DNA of 64,000 nucleotides from Schauerella aestuarii (lineage in GTDB: Bacteria; Pseudomonadota; Gammaproteobacteria; Burkholderiales; Burkholderiaceae_B). The translations under genes were made by a program, and so were the position numbers. Below, one piece after another: positions 51,749 to 60,695 of the stretch. Location of the stretch: the NCBI RefSeq assembly GCF_009866805.1, contig NZ_SIZW01000043.1, positions 124,001 through 188,000 of the forward strand, written 5' to 3'. The stretch's first letter is position 1, and every line of letters begins with the position of its first letter. The notes beneath the pieces were generated by a model, which was not told the origin of the DNA, searched no databases, and was given only the letters and a program-made list of their open reading frames with translations.

Positions 51749-52915
51749 ATGCGTATTTCGACCGGCACGGCGTTGCGTGCCTTCTTTTTTCTCTTCTACG
51801 GGTTTTACGGCGTCATCCTTCCGTACCTGCCCATTTGGCTGGCAAGCCGGGGGCTGGACCGCGAAACGGTCGGCGTCGTCATCGCCGCGGCATTCCTGCC
51901 GAAGATCCTGTCGCAGCCGCTCTTCGCCCACTATGCCGACAAGCACGGCCAGTATCGTCGCCTGATGCTGCTCGTGCTGACGATCACGATCGTGGTGCTG
52001 GCCTTGTTTGCACTGGGTCACGCGCCGGCCTGGCTGCTGTTCCTGACGCTCACCGTCCATTTTTTCGTGCCCGCCGTGATGCCCTTGATGGATCGTGCGG
52101 CGCTGGCGCAGATGTCGCAGACCGGCACGTCGCAGTACACCCAGATCCGCCTGTGGGGATCGCTGGGCTTTGCCGTGTGTTCGTTGGCCGGTGGCATGGT
52201 GATCGACCGGGCCGGCGCCAACGGGGTATTGACCCTGGGCGTGCTGCTGGCGTTGGGTTGCGTGGCCATTTGCCGCCATCTGCCGGCCGCCGAGATGGCC
52301 GGCGCCGAGAATATGGTTGCCGGCACGTCGGGCAAGGGGCGCTGGCCGGTGCTGGACATCTTGCGCGATCGCCGCGTGATGGGTTGCATCGCGGCGTCGG
52401 CCCTGGTGCAGGCGAGCAATGGCTATCTGTACTCGTACGCGTCGCTGTATTGGGTGAGCCACGGGTTGACGTTGTCGCAGATCGGCGGATTGTGGACCGT
52501 CGGCATCGCGAGCGAAGTGTTCTTCTTCATGCAGGCGCGCAAAATCCTCGCCAGGGTTAGCGCCACCCACTTGATCGTGCTGTCGGCGGTCATGACCACG
52601 GTGCGTTGGACGGCCTTGTCGATGACGCAGGCCTGGTTGCCCATCGCCGCGTTTCAACTGCTGCAGGGCTTCACATTGGCAGGCAACAATATGGCGATCA
52701 TGGCGTTTCTCGCGCAAGCGGTTCGGCCCGACGTCCGCACGACCGCCATCGCGCTCTACACCATGCTGTCGGCCGGCGTGTTCATGTTTGCCAGCGTGCA
52801 GGCCGTCAACGCGGCGGGCGCCGCCGTCACAGGGTGGGGTTTTGGCGGGATGGCGATTTGCGCCGCACTCGCCATTCCAATCGTGGTGCTCACTCAACGC
52901 CAGCGCGGTCAGTAG
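51749..52915 (+). CDS. MFS transporter of the 3-phenylpropionate (HcaT-like) family
   Basis: 388 residues from ATG 51749. Family pattern: FFFLFYGFYGVILPYLPIWL in helix 1, GVVIAAAFLPKILSQPLFAH, the YADKHGQYRRLMLLV loop, AQMSQTGTSQYTQIRLWGSL and YSYASLYWVSHGLTLSQIGG. The IRLWGSLGF segment is diagnostic of the MFS_1-like/PPP group to which HcaT belongs. Substrates in the group are aryl-propionates or nucleosides, and the real one is unknown. Its end overlaps the convergent AttH-like gene by 7 bases. Confidence 0.8.
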   Translation: MRISTGTALRAFFFLFYGFYGVILPYLPIWLASRGLDRETVGVVIAAAFLPKILSQPLFAHYADKHGQYRRLMLLVLTITIVVLALFALGHAPAWLLFLTLTVHFFVPAVMPLMDRAALAQMSQTGTSQYTQIRLWGSLGFAVCSLAGGMVIDRAGANGVLTLGVLLALGCVAICRHLPAAEMAGAENMVAGTSGKGRWPVLDILRDRRVMGCIAASALVQASNGYLYSYASLYWVSHGLTLSQIGGLWTVGIASEVFFFMQARKILARVSATHLIVLSAVMTTVRWTALSMTQAWLPIAAFQLLQGFTLAGNNMAIMAFLAQAVRPDVRTTAIALYTMLSAGVFMFASVQAVNAAGAAVTGWGFGGMAICAALAIPIVVLTQRQRGQ

Positions 52916-53991
52916 CCCGTCATCTCGAGATAGCCGCGTCCGCCCGGCGCACCGGATAGCCGTACCGGTCCTTCCCAATACGGGAACGATGTGCCCATCC
53001 AGGATTGCGGCTGGATGGCGTCAGCCGTGACATCCACGGCATGGTCCGGCACCTGCACGCGCCACTGGGTGGGCACGCGTTTGCCGTTGTCCTGCCGCGT
53101 CCACGTCAGCGCGGTGAGCAGGATCTGATCGCTGCGCAAGGCCGTCGCGGTGCCATCGGCCGCGATCCACGTGCCGGCGCGGTAGGGCGTCCCAGACGTT
53201 TGCCGAACCTGAAACAACATCAGCTTGGCGCCATTGCCCAAGTGCAGCGAAAACCAGTCCCAACCCTTTTGTTCGGCGGATAGTGGCTGGCTGCTCCATT
53301 CCCGATCGAGCCAGGCCGATCCCGTCACGTGAACGCGTTCGCCTGCATGTTCGATCTCGCCGTCGACGCGATAGAAGGGTTGGCTGAAATAGTACGAGGC
53401 CTGGCCTTGGCCAGACTTTTCGCTATAGCCGCGATCGCCATGGGCGACCAGCGGGCCCTCGCTATCGAGATGCAGACGATAGGTGAAGTCGTGTCCGCCG
53501 GCCTGCATAAGCAGTCGATCCATATTCACGCCGTCGCGGCTTTCAAGGCGCCAGTCGTCTATCCAGGCACGGAAGGGCAGCGCGTTCACGCCGGCCTGTC
53601 CGATACCGCCGCGCGCCAGCGTTTCCGCCGCGCGATGTCCGGTGGGACCATTCAACCCGGCATGCCCCATCCAGACATTCGGGCTGTTCCACCCGGCCTC
53701 TTCAGGGCCGGGACGTTGCGCGGACCGGAACAGCGTCCACTGCACGCCCCAGTCACGACCTTGATCGTCCTTGAGATTGGCCGTCACATACCACCATTCG
53801 ATCCGGTAGCCGTGGTGCGCGCCGAAATCGTCCGGAAAGCGTAAGGGCCGTCCGCGCTCGACCTGCGCAAAGTCGGCGGCATCCTGGCCCAGACCAGCAT
53901 AGCTGCTGCTCGCAGGCGGTGGGGAGGCGTCGCATCCGGCCAGCAGTGCGAGTGCAAACAACACGAGCGCGCCCTTCACGAGCCCCTGCAT
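52909..53991 (-). CDS. AttH/CrtC-like lipocalin-fold lipoprotein
   Basis: 360 residues from ATG 53991. The start gives a perfect lipoprotein signal, VLFALALLAGCDAS, with lipobox Cys near residue 20; an ATG at 54096 would bury it. The mature part matches the AttH / carotenoid hydratase-like lipocalin pair: FPDDFGAHHGYRIEWWYVTA, WMGHAGLNGPTGH, SAWLDREWSSQPLS and GWDWFSLHLGNGAKLMLFQV. It lies downstream of an FtsX-like permease and an ATPase, as AttH does in attEFGH clusters. It probably acts at the outer membrane or periplasm with the ABC pair. Confidence 0.87.
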   Translation of the reverse strand: MQGLVKGALVLFALALLAGCDASPPPASSSYAGLGQDAADFAQVERGRPLRFPDDFGAHHGYRIEWWYVTANLKDDQGRDWGVQWTLFRSAQRPGPEEAGWNSPNVWMGHAGLNGPTGHRAAETLARGGIGQAGVNALPFRAWIDDWRLESRDGVNMDRLLMQAGGHDFTYRLHLDSEGPLVAHGDRGYSEKSGQGQASYYFSQPFYRVDGEIEHAGERVHVTGSAWLDREWSSQPLSAEQKGWDWFSLHLGNGAKLMLFQVRQTSGTPYRAGTWIAADGTATALRSDQILLTALTWTRQDNGKRVPTQWRVQVPDHAVDVTADAIQPQSWMGTSFPYWEGPVRLSGAPGGRGYLEMTGY

Positions 53992-54085
53992 CGCAATCGA
54001 CCTCAGGGTGCCGCGCGTGCACCGCTGCGCGGGCGTCACGGTCGCAGGCAGGACATCGGCCCGCCACAGCATCGGGTACCGCCCG

Positions 54086-56563
54086 CTAGCGTTCATCGGC
54101 GAATTGCCTCAGCAGATCGGCCGGCTGCCGGCGCGCGAGCCGCCATAGCGGACCGGCTGCGGCAATCAGGCTGGTGGCCAAACCGAGCAGCCCAAGCCGC
54201 ACAAGTTGCTCGGGCATCACGTTGAGCGGCAAGCGCCAGCCGAAGGCTTGCACATTGACCACCGCCACCATGCACCACGCGAGCAGCAGGCCCAGCGGCA
54301 TGGCCAGCAGCACGGTCAATCCGGCCAGCATCAGCGTTTGCGCCAACGTGAGCCACGCCAATTGCGCTCGGCCCACGCCCAGCGCCCACAACGGCGCCAG
54401 TTGCGCCAACCGGCTTTGTCCCAGGGTGAGCAGGCTGATGAAGAGGGCAATGCCCGCGACCGCCAGCGTCAGAATGTTGAGGGCGCCGGTGGCGGCAAAT
54501 GTGCGCTCGAACACCTCGACCGACCACTGCTTGATCACGCTCTGATCGACCAGTTGGCGGCCATCGAGTTCGAACTGCTTTTCGAGGCCGTTTCGCACGG
54601 CGGCGACGCGCTCGCGCGTCACACGCAAGCTGATGCTGGCGAGCGTGGCTTCGCGGACGTGGGTGCGCAGCCACGTGGCGTTCAGCAGTGCGTGGCCTTT
54701 CGCGTTGCCGTAGTCCGCATACAGGCCGACGATGGTGAGCGTGCGCGTGCCGCCATCGACGGGTATCGCCAGCGTATCGCCTACCCCGCGTCTGAGGCGG
54801 CGGCCAAGCTGCTCGCTCACCATCACGCCCTGTCCGCGGGCAAGCCACTGCCATGCGTCCGGCGTTCGATCGAGCAACGGCCAATGCGCCGCATAGCTGG
54901 GATCGTCGACCACGCCCTGAAGTTGCGTGGGCCAGCCGTCGATCCGCACCTCGGTGCGCCACTGCGGCAGCACCGCGTCAATGCCCGGTCGGTCTTGCAA
55001 CCAGATTTCGATATCGAGCGCCTGCGTCGTATCGCGGGGCGTGATGTAAAGATCGGCGGAAAGCCGTTCGTCCAACCATCCCACAAACGTTTTCCGGAAG
55101 CCTTCGGTCATGCTGCCCACGCCCACGCTGGCTGCCAGCGCAAGCAGCAATGCCATCAACGCCAACGACACCGCAGGCAATTGCTGGCGCGCATCCGCCA
55201 CGAACCATTCGCCGATCGGCCCGCGCCGATAGCGGGCAAGCTGCTTCAGCGCGATATCCAGCAGCCCGGGCAGTAACAGGGCGCCGGCAAGCAACACGGC
55301 CGCGACCATGCACAGCGCGGCGAGCAGGCTGTTGCCCCACTGCCAGCAAGCGAAGGCACCCAGGGCAAGGATTGCAGCGACGCCGACCTGGCGCGTGAGC
55401 CATATCCCCTGCGCACCGCGCCACGCCTCGGGTTGGGCCAGCGCCAGTACCGGCAGGCGCGCCGCGCGCAGCAGACTGCTGCCGCCCGCGATGAACGCAC
55501 CCAGGATGCTCATGCCCAATCCGGCCAGCCACCACTGAGGCGGCAAGCTCAACTGGCCGGCGACTTCGGCGCCATAGAGTCCTCGCAGGCTGGCGGCCAC
55601 ATCGCCTAAAAGTGCCCCGGCGAGCACGTAGCCGGTGGCCACGCCGCCCAAGCCGCTCAAGAGCGCCAATACACCGAGCTCGACAGTCAGGGCCAAGATC
55701 AGGGCGCTCAAGCCCACACCGCAGGCGCGCAGGGTACGCAACAGGCCGCGGCGTTGTTCGAGCGCCAAGCCGATGGCGGCATGCACGATGAACAAACCGA
55801 CGATGAAGGCCAGCATGCCGAGCGCCGTGAGGTTGAGATGAAAGCTGTCCGTGAGCCGCTCGAGATCGCCGGTGTCGGTAGCGGCTTGCCACTGCACATC
55901 GCCTGCCACCGCTTGCGGCAGGGCCGATTGGCGCGCCGCGGCCTCGGGCGGGAGCAGGAGCCGCGACACCGCGTCCGGGGCGTGCAGGAGCTTCTGGGCC
56001 TGACCGATGTCGACGATCACCACGCCGGGCGCAAGCCCCGCATGGACGTGCAGCGGCGGCAACTGCTGACCGTCGCCGGTGGAGGCGCGCTCGCCCGCAC
56101 GCAATCCCAGTCGCTGCAAGGTGTCGGGCGCGATCCAGGCCTGACCCGGTATGCCGATGAAGGCGCCCAGATCGATGTCGGCGTCGGTGCGTCCGGCAAC
56201 TGCGGTGCCGGTGGGCAGGGTGAGCGGCTCGATGCCGATCAGGCGCACATTGATCGGCGTGGCGCCCGTCAGACGCAGTCGGCCTTCGAGCACCGGTGAG
56301 ACGCGCCAGCCGCTGCGCCGCAGTTCCACATAAGCGCGCTGTGGGAGGCGATCGCCACGGGCAGGGACGAGTTGCGCTTGCGCCGGTCCGGTCAACACGG
56401 CGCTGGCACGCGCGTAGTCGGCCCGGGCCTGCGTGTTGAGGGCCTGCACACCGGTCCAGAGCGCCGTCGCCAGCCACAGGCCGGCCACCACGCTGGCCAG
56501 TTGCAAGGGATGGCGGCGCCAATGGCTCAGCAGCGCACCCAGCACGATATGCATTCCCCTCAT
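54086..56563 (-). CDS. FtsX-family ABC permease with two large periplasmic regions
   Basis: 825 residues from ATG 56563 (ATGA overlap with the ATPase gene). An N-terminal membrane segment (QLASVVAGLWLATALWTGVQ) is followed by a MacB-type periplasmic domain, then helices near 240-380, another set around 415-470, a second periplasmic domain and the final three-helix FtsX unit (ALNILTLAVAGIALFISLLT, LAWLTLAQTLMLAGLTVLLA). It is a single polypeptide equal to the AttF plus AttG permeases. The family does not import solutes but moves or releases lipids, lipoproteins or signals across the periplasm. Confidence 0.88.
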   Translation of the reverse strand: MRGMHIVLGALLSHWRRHPLQLASVVAGLWLATALWTGVQALNTQARADYARASAVLTGPAQAQLVPARGDRLPQRAYVELRRSGWRVSPVLEGRLRLTGATPINVRLIGIEPLTLPTGTAVAGRTDADIDLGAFIGIPGQAWIAPDTLQRLGLRAGERASTGDGQQLPPLHVHAGLAPGVVIVDIGQAQKLLHAPDAVSRLLLPPEAAARQSALPQAVAGDVQWQAATDTGDLERLTDSFHLNLTALGMLAFIVGLFIVHAAIGLALEQRRGLLRTLRACGVGLSALILALTVELGVLALLSGLGGVATGYVLAGALLGDVAASLRGLYGAEVAGQLSLPPQWWLAGLGMSILGAFIAGGSSLLRAARLPVLALAQPEAWRGAQGIWLTRQVGVAAILALGAFACWQWGNSLLAALCMVAAVLLAGALLLPGLLDIALKQLARYRRGPIGEWFVADARQQLPAVSLALMALLLALAASVGVGSMTEGFRKTFVGWLDERLSADLYITPRDTTQALDIEIWLQDRPGIDAVLPQWRTEVRIDGWPTQLQGVVDDPSYAAHWPLLDRTPDAWQWLARGQGVMVSEQLGRRLRRGVGDTLAIPVDGGTRTLTIVGLYADYGNAKGHALLNATWLRTHVREATLASISLRVTRERVAAVRNGLEKQFELDGRQLVDQSVIKQWSVEVFERTFAATGALNILTLAVAGIALFISLLTLGQSRLAQLAPLWALGVGRAQLAWLTLAQTLMLAGLTVLLAMPLGLLLAWCMVAVVNVQAFGWRLPLNVMPEQLVRLGLLGLATSLIAAAGPLWRLARRQPADLLRQFADER

Positions 56564-57252
56564 GCGATGGCCTGCGGCGCCACACGGCCCAGGTGCAGAT
56601 GCATGCGGTGGGAGAGCCGTGAAGCCAGATGCGCGCTGTGGGTGACGATGAGCAGCGCGCTGCCCACCTCCGCAACCAGACCCAGCATGAGGTCGAGGAC
56701 CGCTTCGCTGCTGTGCTCATCCAGGCTGCCGGTAGGCTCGTCGGCCAATACCAGCGGTGGCTTCGAGGCGAGTGCGCGCCCGATGGCGACCCGCTGTTGC
56801 TGGCCGCCGGAGAGCTGTTCCGGATAGCGTTCGAGCAATGCGGCAATGCCCAGACGCTCTGCCAGATAGCCGGTCCATGCGGGATCGTTGCGGCCGGCCA
56901 ACCGGGCCTGAAACGCCAGATTGGCCGCAACGGTGAGGCTGCCGATCAGGTTGTACTGCTGAAACACCAGCCCGATGCCGTCGCGCCGCCAGCGTGCCAG
57001 CGCGGCTTCATTACGCCCTTCGAGTGGCACACCATCGATCAGAATGCGACCGCTATCCACGCGTTCAAGTCCCGCGATCGCATGCAGCAACGTGCTCTTG
57101 CCACTGCCCGATTCACCCGTGAGCGCCAGGCTCGTGCCGCGCGCAATGTCGAGGTCGACGCCACGCAACACCGGTACCCGGCTATCTCCGGTGACGAAGG
57201 ATTTGTGCACATTCTCGACCACTAACACGGGGGCTCCTCGGCGCGACGACAT
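56560..57252 (-). CDS. LolD/AttE-like ABC ATP-binding protein
   Basis: 230 residues from ATG 57252. Walker A GESGSGKSTLLHAIAG, Q-loop FQQYNLIGSLTVAANL, signature LSGGQQQRVAIGRAL, Walker B LVLADEPTGSLDE and the H-loop LIVTHSAHLASRLS are typical of the MacB/LolD group that partners FtsX-like permeases. First gene of a three-gene unit (ATPase, permease, lipoprotein) matching the attEFGH arrangement. Confidence 0.9.
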   Translation of the reverse strand: MSSRRGAPVLVVENVHKSFVTGDSRVPVLRGVDLDIARGTSLALTGESGSGKSTLLHAIAGLERVDSGRILIDGVPLEGRNEAALARWRRDGIGLVFQQYNLIGSLTVAANLAFQARLAGRNDPAWTGYLAERLGIAALLERYPEQLSGGQQQRVAIGRALASKPPLVLADEPTGSLDEHSSEAVLDLMLGLVAEVGSALLIVTHSAHLASRLSHRMHLHLGRVAPQAIA

Positions 57253-57344
57253 GACGGCGCCACGGCGGACGCTCGCGCAAGGTTACTCCCTCTCGCCGCC
57301 GCTGCCGGAAGCCGGGCGATCGGCGTCCTGCGCCGTTTGCGTTG

Positions 57345-57373
57345 TAGACAATCCAAACGTGCGTCTCTATACT
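57345..57373 (+). promoter_or_regulatory. Sigma-70-type promoter of the second Bug receptor gene
   Basis: TAGACA (57345-57350), a 17-base spacer, and TATACT (57368-57373): each hexamer is one base from consensus. Transcription would start near 57380, immediately before the palindromic operator at 57385, so a bound repressor would obstruct the promoter. Confidence 0.7.
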
Positions 57374-57384
57374 CGTTTTAAAAA

Positions 57385-57399
57385 TAGACATCATGTCTA
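57385..57399. promoter_or_regulatory. IclR operator, copy 1
   Basis: TAGACAT-c-ATGTCTA is a perfect 15-bp palindrome, 17 bases before the Bug receptor ATG and just after the expected transcription start. An identical copy lies in the intergenic region upstream of the CoA-transferase operon, beside the IclR gene. Repeated identity in two promoters of one locus makes it the likely site of that regulator. Confidence 0.75.
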
Positions 57400-57415
57400 A
57401 AAAAACGGAGACAAC

Positions 57416-58402
57416 ATGAATACAGCTTTGAAAGGCGTCCTGACGACAGGACTTCTGGCAGCATGTGCATGGGGTGGGAGCGGTGCGCACGCCGCGGCCG
57501 AAGGCACGGCGCCGATTCCCAAGGTGATGACATTGGTGGTGCCGTTCTCGCCTGGCGGCAGCAATGATGTGTTTGCGCGCGAACTCGGCATGCGTCTGAG
57601 CAAGGCACTGGGCAATACGGTCGTGGTGGAGAACAAGGCGGGTGCCGGCGGCACGATCGGCACCGGAGACGTCGCGCGTGCCGCGCCCGATGGCTCGCGT
57701 CTCTTGTTCACGTCCGTGTCATTCACCACGAAAGCCGGGGTTGAAACTTCCCTGCCTTACGATCCGATCAAATCGTTTGCACCCGTCGCGCTGGTCGCGC
57801 GCGGCGGCATGATTCTCGTGGCCAAGCCCGAGTCGACCTATCAAACGCTGGCAGCCTTCGTGGCCGCGCTCAAGGATCCCAAGCAGCAGATCAATTACGG
57901 CAGTGCCGGCATCGGCTCGATCGGGCAGATGGCCATGGAATCGTTGGGGTCGGAGGTGCGTGCCAAGCCGTTGCACATCCCTTATCAGGGCATCACGAAC
58001 GCGGTGACCGACATGATCGGCAATCGTCTGGACACCATGATCACCACGCCGGCGTCTGTGAGCGGCGCGCTTCAGGGCAAACAGATTCGCGCTTTGGCGA
58101 TGACGTCGGCCGAGAAATCGCCATTCTTCCCGAACCTGCCGGTGGTGGCCGACGCCGTGCCGGGATTTGCCGTGGAAGCGTGGTGGGGCGTCTTCGCACC
58201 GGCGAAAACGCCGCCGGCCGTGGTCGAGAAGCTCAATGCAGCGATCAATACCGTGTCGCAGGATCCCGCCATGCGCGAGCTGTTTGCCCGCGAGGCGACC
58301 GAACCGAGCAGCCTGACACCGGCGCAGTTTGCGGCGTACGTCGATCGCGAAGTGACGCGTTGGAAGACGTTATCGAAAGAGCGCAACATCAAGATCGAAT
58401 AG
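57416..58402 (+). CDS. Second Bug/TctC-family periplasmic solute receptor
   Basis: 328 residues from ATG 57416 with GGAGA upstream. Signal peptide ends near residue 27 (WGGSGAHAAA). Family motifs: VMTLVVPFSPGGSNDVFARE, NTVVVENKAGAGGTIGTGDV, INYGSAGIGSIGQMAMESLG, HIPYQGITNAVTDMIGNRLD and VWWGVF-like AWWGVFAPAKTPPAVVEKLN. No tctAB is nearby. Control by the same palindrome as the CoA-transferase operon suggests that it captures the carboxylate which that operon degrades. Confidence 0.92.
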   Translation: MNTALKGVLTTGLLAACAWGGSGAHAAAEGTAPIPKVMTLVVPFSPGGSNDVFARELGMRLSKALGNTVVVENKAGAGGTIGTGDVARAAPDGSRLLFTSVSFTTKAGVETSLPYDPIKSFAPVALVARGGMILVAKPESTYQTLAAFVAALKDPKQQINYGSAGIGSIGQMAMESLGSEVRAKPLHIPYQGITNAVTDMIGNRLDTMITTPASVSGALQGKQIRALAMTSAEKSPFFPNLPVVADAVPGFAVEAWWGVFAPAKTPPAVVEKLNAAINTVSQDPAMRELFAREATEPSSLTPAQFAAYVDREVTRWKTLSKERNIKIE

Positions 58403-58433
58403 AGCCCATTGCGCCGACGTCTCATAAACGTGA

Positions 58434-58461
58434 GCCGGCGCCGCGCTGATCGCGCGCCGGC
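58434..58461. terminator. Strong hairpin between convergent Bug receptor and iclR genes
   Basis: GCCGGCG-c-CGCG pairs with CGCG-CGCCGGC across a CTGAT loop: 11 bp with a single bulged C. It ends 4 bases before the iclR stop and follows the receptor stop by 31 bases. No T-run, but the position suits a bidirectional terminator. Confidence 0.5.
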
Positions 58462-58465
58462 AGTG

Positions 58466-59227
58466 CTAACGGCGCGGCGCGGGCACTCGGCTGCCGGTGT
58501 GCGGCGGTTGCATGAGCGTGGCGTCGCCACCTAGATCGCGCGTGAGTGTGGTGGCGGCCTGCATGACCGCCGGCAGGCAGCGATCGAACGCCGCCTGGTC
58601 GAAACGATAGCGCGGCACACCCAGCGACACCGCGCAAACGATCTCCTGTTTGATGTCGAATACGGGGCAGGCGATCGCGGCGCTTTCGGGATCGCGCTCG
58701 CCCAGCGAAATGGCATAGCCCTTGCGGCGGATCGCGTCGTAGCCGGGGGCGTCGCCGCCACCGAATGCAAGCAGCACCTTGCCGGCCGCCCCAAGCTCGA
58801 GTTGCACCCGTTCGCCTTCGCGCACGTGCATGCGCACCGTGCGCGGATGCACCATGCGATGCAGGCAGATCCGGTCATCGCCTTCGCGGATATAGATCGC
58901 GCCGGTTTCTTCGGTCGCTTTTACGAGCTCGCGCAACACCGGGGCGGCGTAATCCTGCAGCCGAAAAGCGCCTTGGTACAGCATGCCGAGATAAAGCGCG
59001 TAGGGGCCGAGGCGATAGCGCCCATCGTCCAGGCGTTTGAGGAGGTTGGCATGTTCGAGCGATTCGCACAGGCGCAGGATGGTGCTGTGATAGAGGCCCG
59101 TGGCGTTCATCAGGTCGGTGAGGCTCATGCCCTCGACGCTGTCCTCGAAGGCTTTCAAGATCGACATGGCGCGATTGACGGCGGCCACGCCAGGTTCGGG
59201 TTTGGTGCTCAACCGGATAACTCCCAC
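58466..59227 (-). CDS. IclR-family regulator of the Bug/CoA-transferase locus
   Basis: 253 residues from GTG 59227; a TTG at 59212 is better placed behind GGGAG (8 bases) and would give 248 residues. HTH region AVNRAMSILKAFEDSVEGMS, LTDLMNATGLYHSTILRLCE, YRLGPYALYLGMLYQGAF; effector domain AIYIREGDDRICLHRMVHPR and VQLELGAAGKVLLAF. It sits between two transcription units that both carry the TAGACAT/ATGTCTA palindrome and most likely represses both, and itself, until a substrate-derived ligand appears. Confidence 0.9.
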   Translation of the reverse strand: MGVIRLSTKPEPGVAAVNRAMSILKAFEDSVEGMSLTDLMNATGLYHSTILRLCESLEHANLLKRLDDGRYRLGPYALYLGMLYQGAFRLQDYAAPVLRELVKATEETGAIYIREGDDRICLHRMVHPRTVRMHVREGERVQLELGAAGKVLLAFGGGDAPGYDAIRRKGYAISLGERDPESAAIACPVFDIKQEIVCAVSLGVPRYRFDQAAFDRCLPAVMQAATTLTRDLGGDATLMQPPHTGSRVPAPRR

Positions 59228-59291
59228 AAACAGCGAATAGCAGGCCGCTCGATGGGCGCGGCATGGACGATCCGCATTTTGCCATTTTCAG

Positions 59292-59312
59292 AAATAGACA
59301 TCATGTCTATTT
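59292..59312. promoter_or_regulatory. IclR operator, copy 2
   Basis: The core TAGACAT-c-ATGTCTA (59295-59309) is identical to copy 1 and extends by AAA/TTT to a perfect 21-bp palindrome. It is 65 bases upstream of iclR and 91 upstream of the CoA-transferase gene. TAGACA inside it can act as a -35 box, with TAGACT 18 bases later as a poor -10, so binding would cover the promoter. Confidence 0.75.
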
Positions 59313-59402
59313 TGGATGTAGACTGATCCGACGCTGTGGCGCTTGAACGCCGCAAGACAAAAACGACAACACAGGAGGCCGCGCACTGCGCGTTGACAGC
59401 CC

Positions 59403-60695
59403 ATGAGCACGTTGCCCCGAAAATCGTACGACGCCGGCTATCGCGGCCCCCTGGCGGGAATCCGCATCATCGACCTCTCACGGCTGGTGGCCGGCAATAT
59501 GCTCACGCTCCAGCTTGGCGACTTCGGTGCCGACGTCATCAAGATCGAGCCGTTGGCCGGCGACACGCTGCGGGCGTTTCGTACGGCCGATGTTGAAACC
59601 TACTGGAAGGTGTACGCGCGCAACAAGCGCAGCGTATGCCTGGATTTCCGCTCCGCGGCTGGGCGCAAGCTCATTCTGCGGCTGTGTGAAGAGGCGGATG
59701 TGCTGGTCGAGAGCTTTCGGCCCGGCGTAATGGAAGAGATGGGGTTGTCGCCCGCCGCATTGCTTGCGCGCAATGCACGCCTGGTCGTCATGCGCCTGTC
59801 CGGTTGGGGACAGACCGGAGCCTATCGCGAAAAGCCGGGCTTCGGCACGTTGGTCGAAGGCTATTCGGGCTTTGCAGCGATGAACGGATTCTCGGATCGC
59901 GAGCCGGTACTGCCGCCGATGTTTCTGGGTGACATGACGACCGGCCTGTATGGGGCGACCGCGGTCATGACGGCATTGTGGGAGGTGCGCGTGAATGGCG
60001 GCGTGGGGCAGGTCATCGACCTGTCGCTCTTCGAACCGACGTTGTCGATGCTCGGTCCGCAGGCGGCAAATTTCAAGCTGACCGGGCGCGTGAAGGCACG
60101 CACCGGCAGTCGGTCGAGCACCACGGCACCGCGCAATGCGTACCGCACCGGGGACGATCAATGGCTCTGCATCTCGACGTCGACGCACTCGATGGCCCAC
60201 CGTCTGTTCGAAGCCATCGGCCATGGCGACATGAACACCGATGCGCGCTATGCCACCAATGTGGCGCGGTTGGCGCATGTGGAAGATGTCGATCGCGTCG
60301 TGGGCGCTTTCGTGGGCGCCCGCACGCTGGCGCAAAATCTCGCGTTTTTCGAGGCCGCCGGCGTGACGGCCGGGCCGATCTATGACGCTTCCCATCTGAG
60401 CGCCGATGATTACGTGATCGGGCGTGAAAGCCTGGTCGAACTCGAAGACGAAGACATCGGATCGATGCCGATGCACAACGTCGTGGCGCGCTTGTCGGGC
60501 ACGCCTGGAGGCTTCAAGCGCCCGGCGCCGCGCAAAGGCGAACACACCGCCGAAGTGCTGCTGCCGCTGTGTGGCGCAGACCATTACGAGCACTTGCTGG
60601 CCGAGGGCGTCGTGCTCGCGCACCCGGCCCGCGATCAAACACCCCCTCATCCGCAAGAAGCCATTGCCGTCCAATCAGGAACAGGAGAACACTGA
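59403..60695 (+). CDS. Family III CoA-transferase (CaiB/BaiF type)
   Basis: 430 residues from ATG 59403, the first possible start after an in-frame stop; AGGAGG is 25 or more bases away, so initiation is odd. Family motifs: GPLAGIRIIDLSRLVAGNML, DFGADVIKIEPLAGD, NKRSVCLDFRS and the catalytic Asp177 in FLGDMTTGLYGATA. Such enzymes move CoA between carboxylic acids via an aspartyl-CoA intermediate, activating a substrate without ATP. Its stop overlaps the TauD-family gene by one base, indicating one pathway. Confidence 0.9.
   Translation: MSTLPRKSYDAGYRGPLAGIRIIDLSRLVAGNMLTLQLGDFGADVIKIEPLAGDTLRAFRTADVETYWKVYARNKRSVCLDFRSAAGRKLILRLCEEADVLVESFRPGVMEEMGLSPAALLARNARLVVMRLSGWGQTGAYREKPGFGTLVEGYSGFAAMNGFSDREPVLPPMFLGDMTTGLYGATAVMTALWEVRVNGGVGQVIDLSLFEPTLSMLGPQAANFKLTGRVKARTGSRSSTTAPRNAYRTGDDQWLCISTSTHSMAHRLFEAIGHGDMNTDARYATNVARLAHVEDVDRVVGAFVGARTLAQNLAFFEAAGVTAGPIYDASHLSADDYVIGRESLVELEDEDIGSMPMHNVVARLSGTPGGFKRPAPRKGEHTAEVLLPLCGADHYEHLLAEGVVLAHPARDQTPPHPQEAIAVQSGTGEH

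Noticed and set aside
59336-59596. Plus-strand frame starting near the AGGAGG before the CoA-transferase gene
   Set aside because: It runs out of frame through the conserved CoA-transferase N-terminus and has no recognisable domain.
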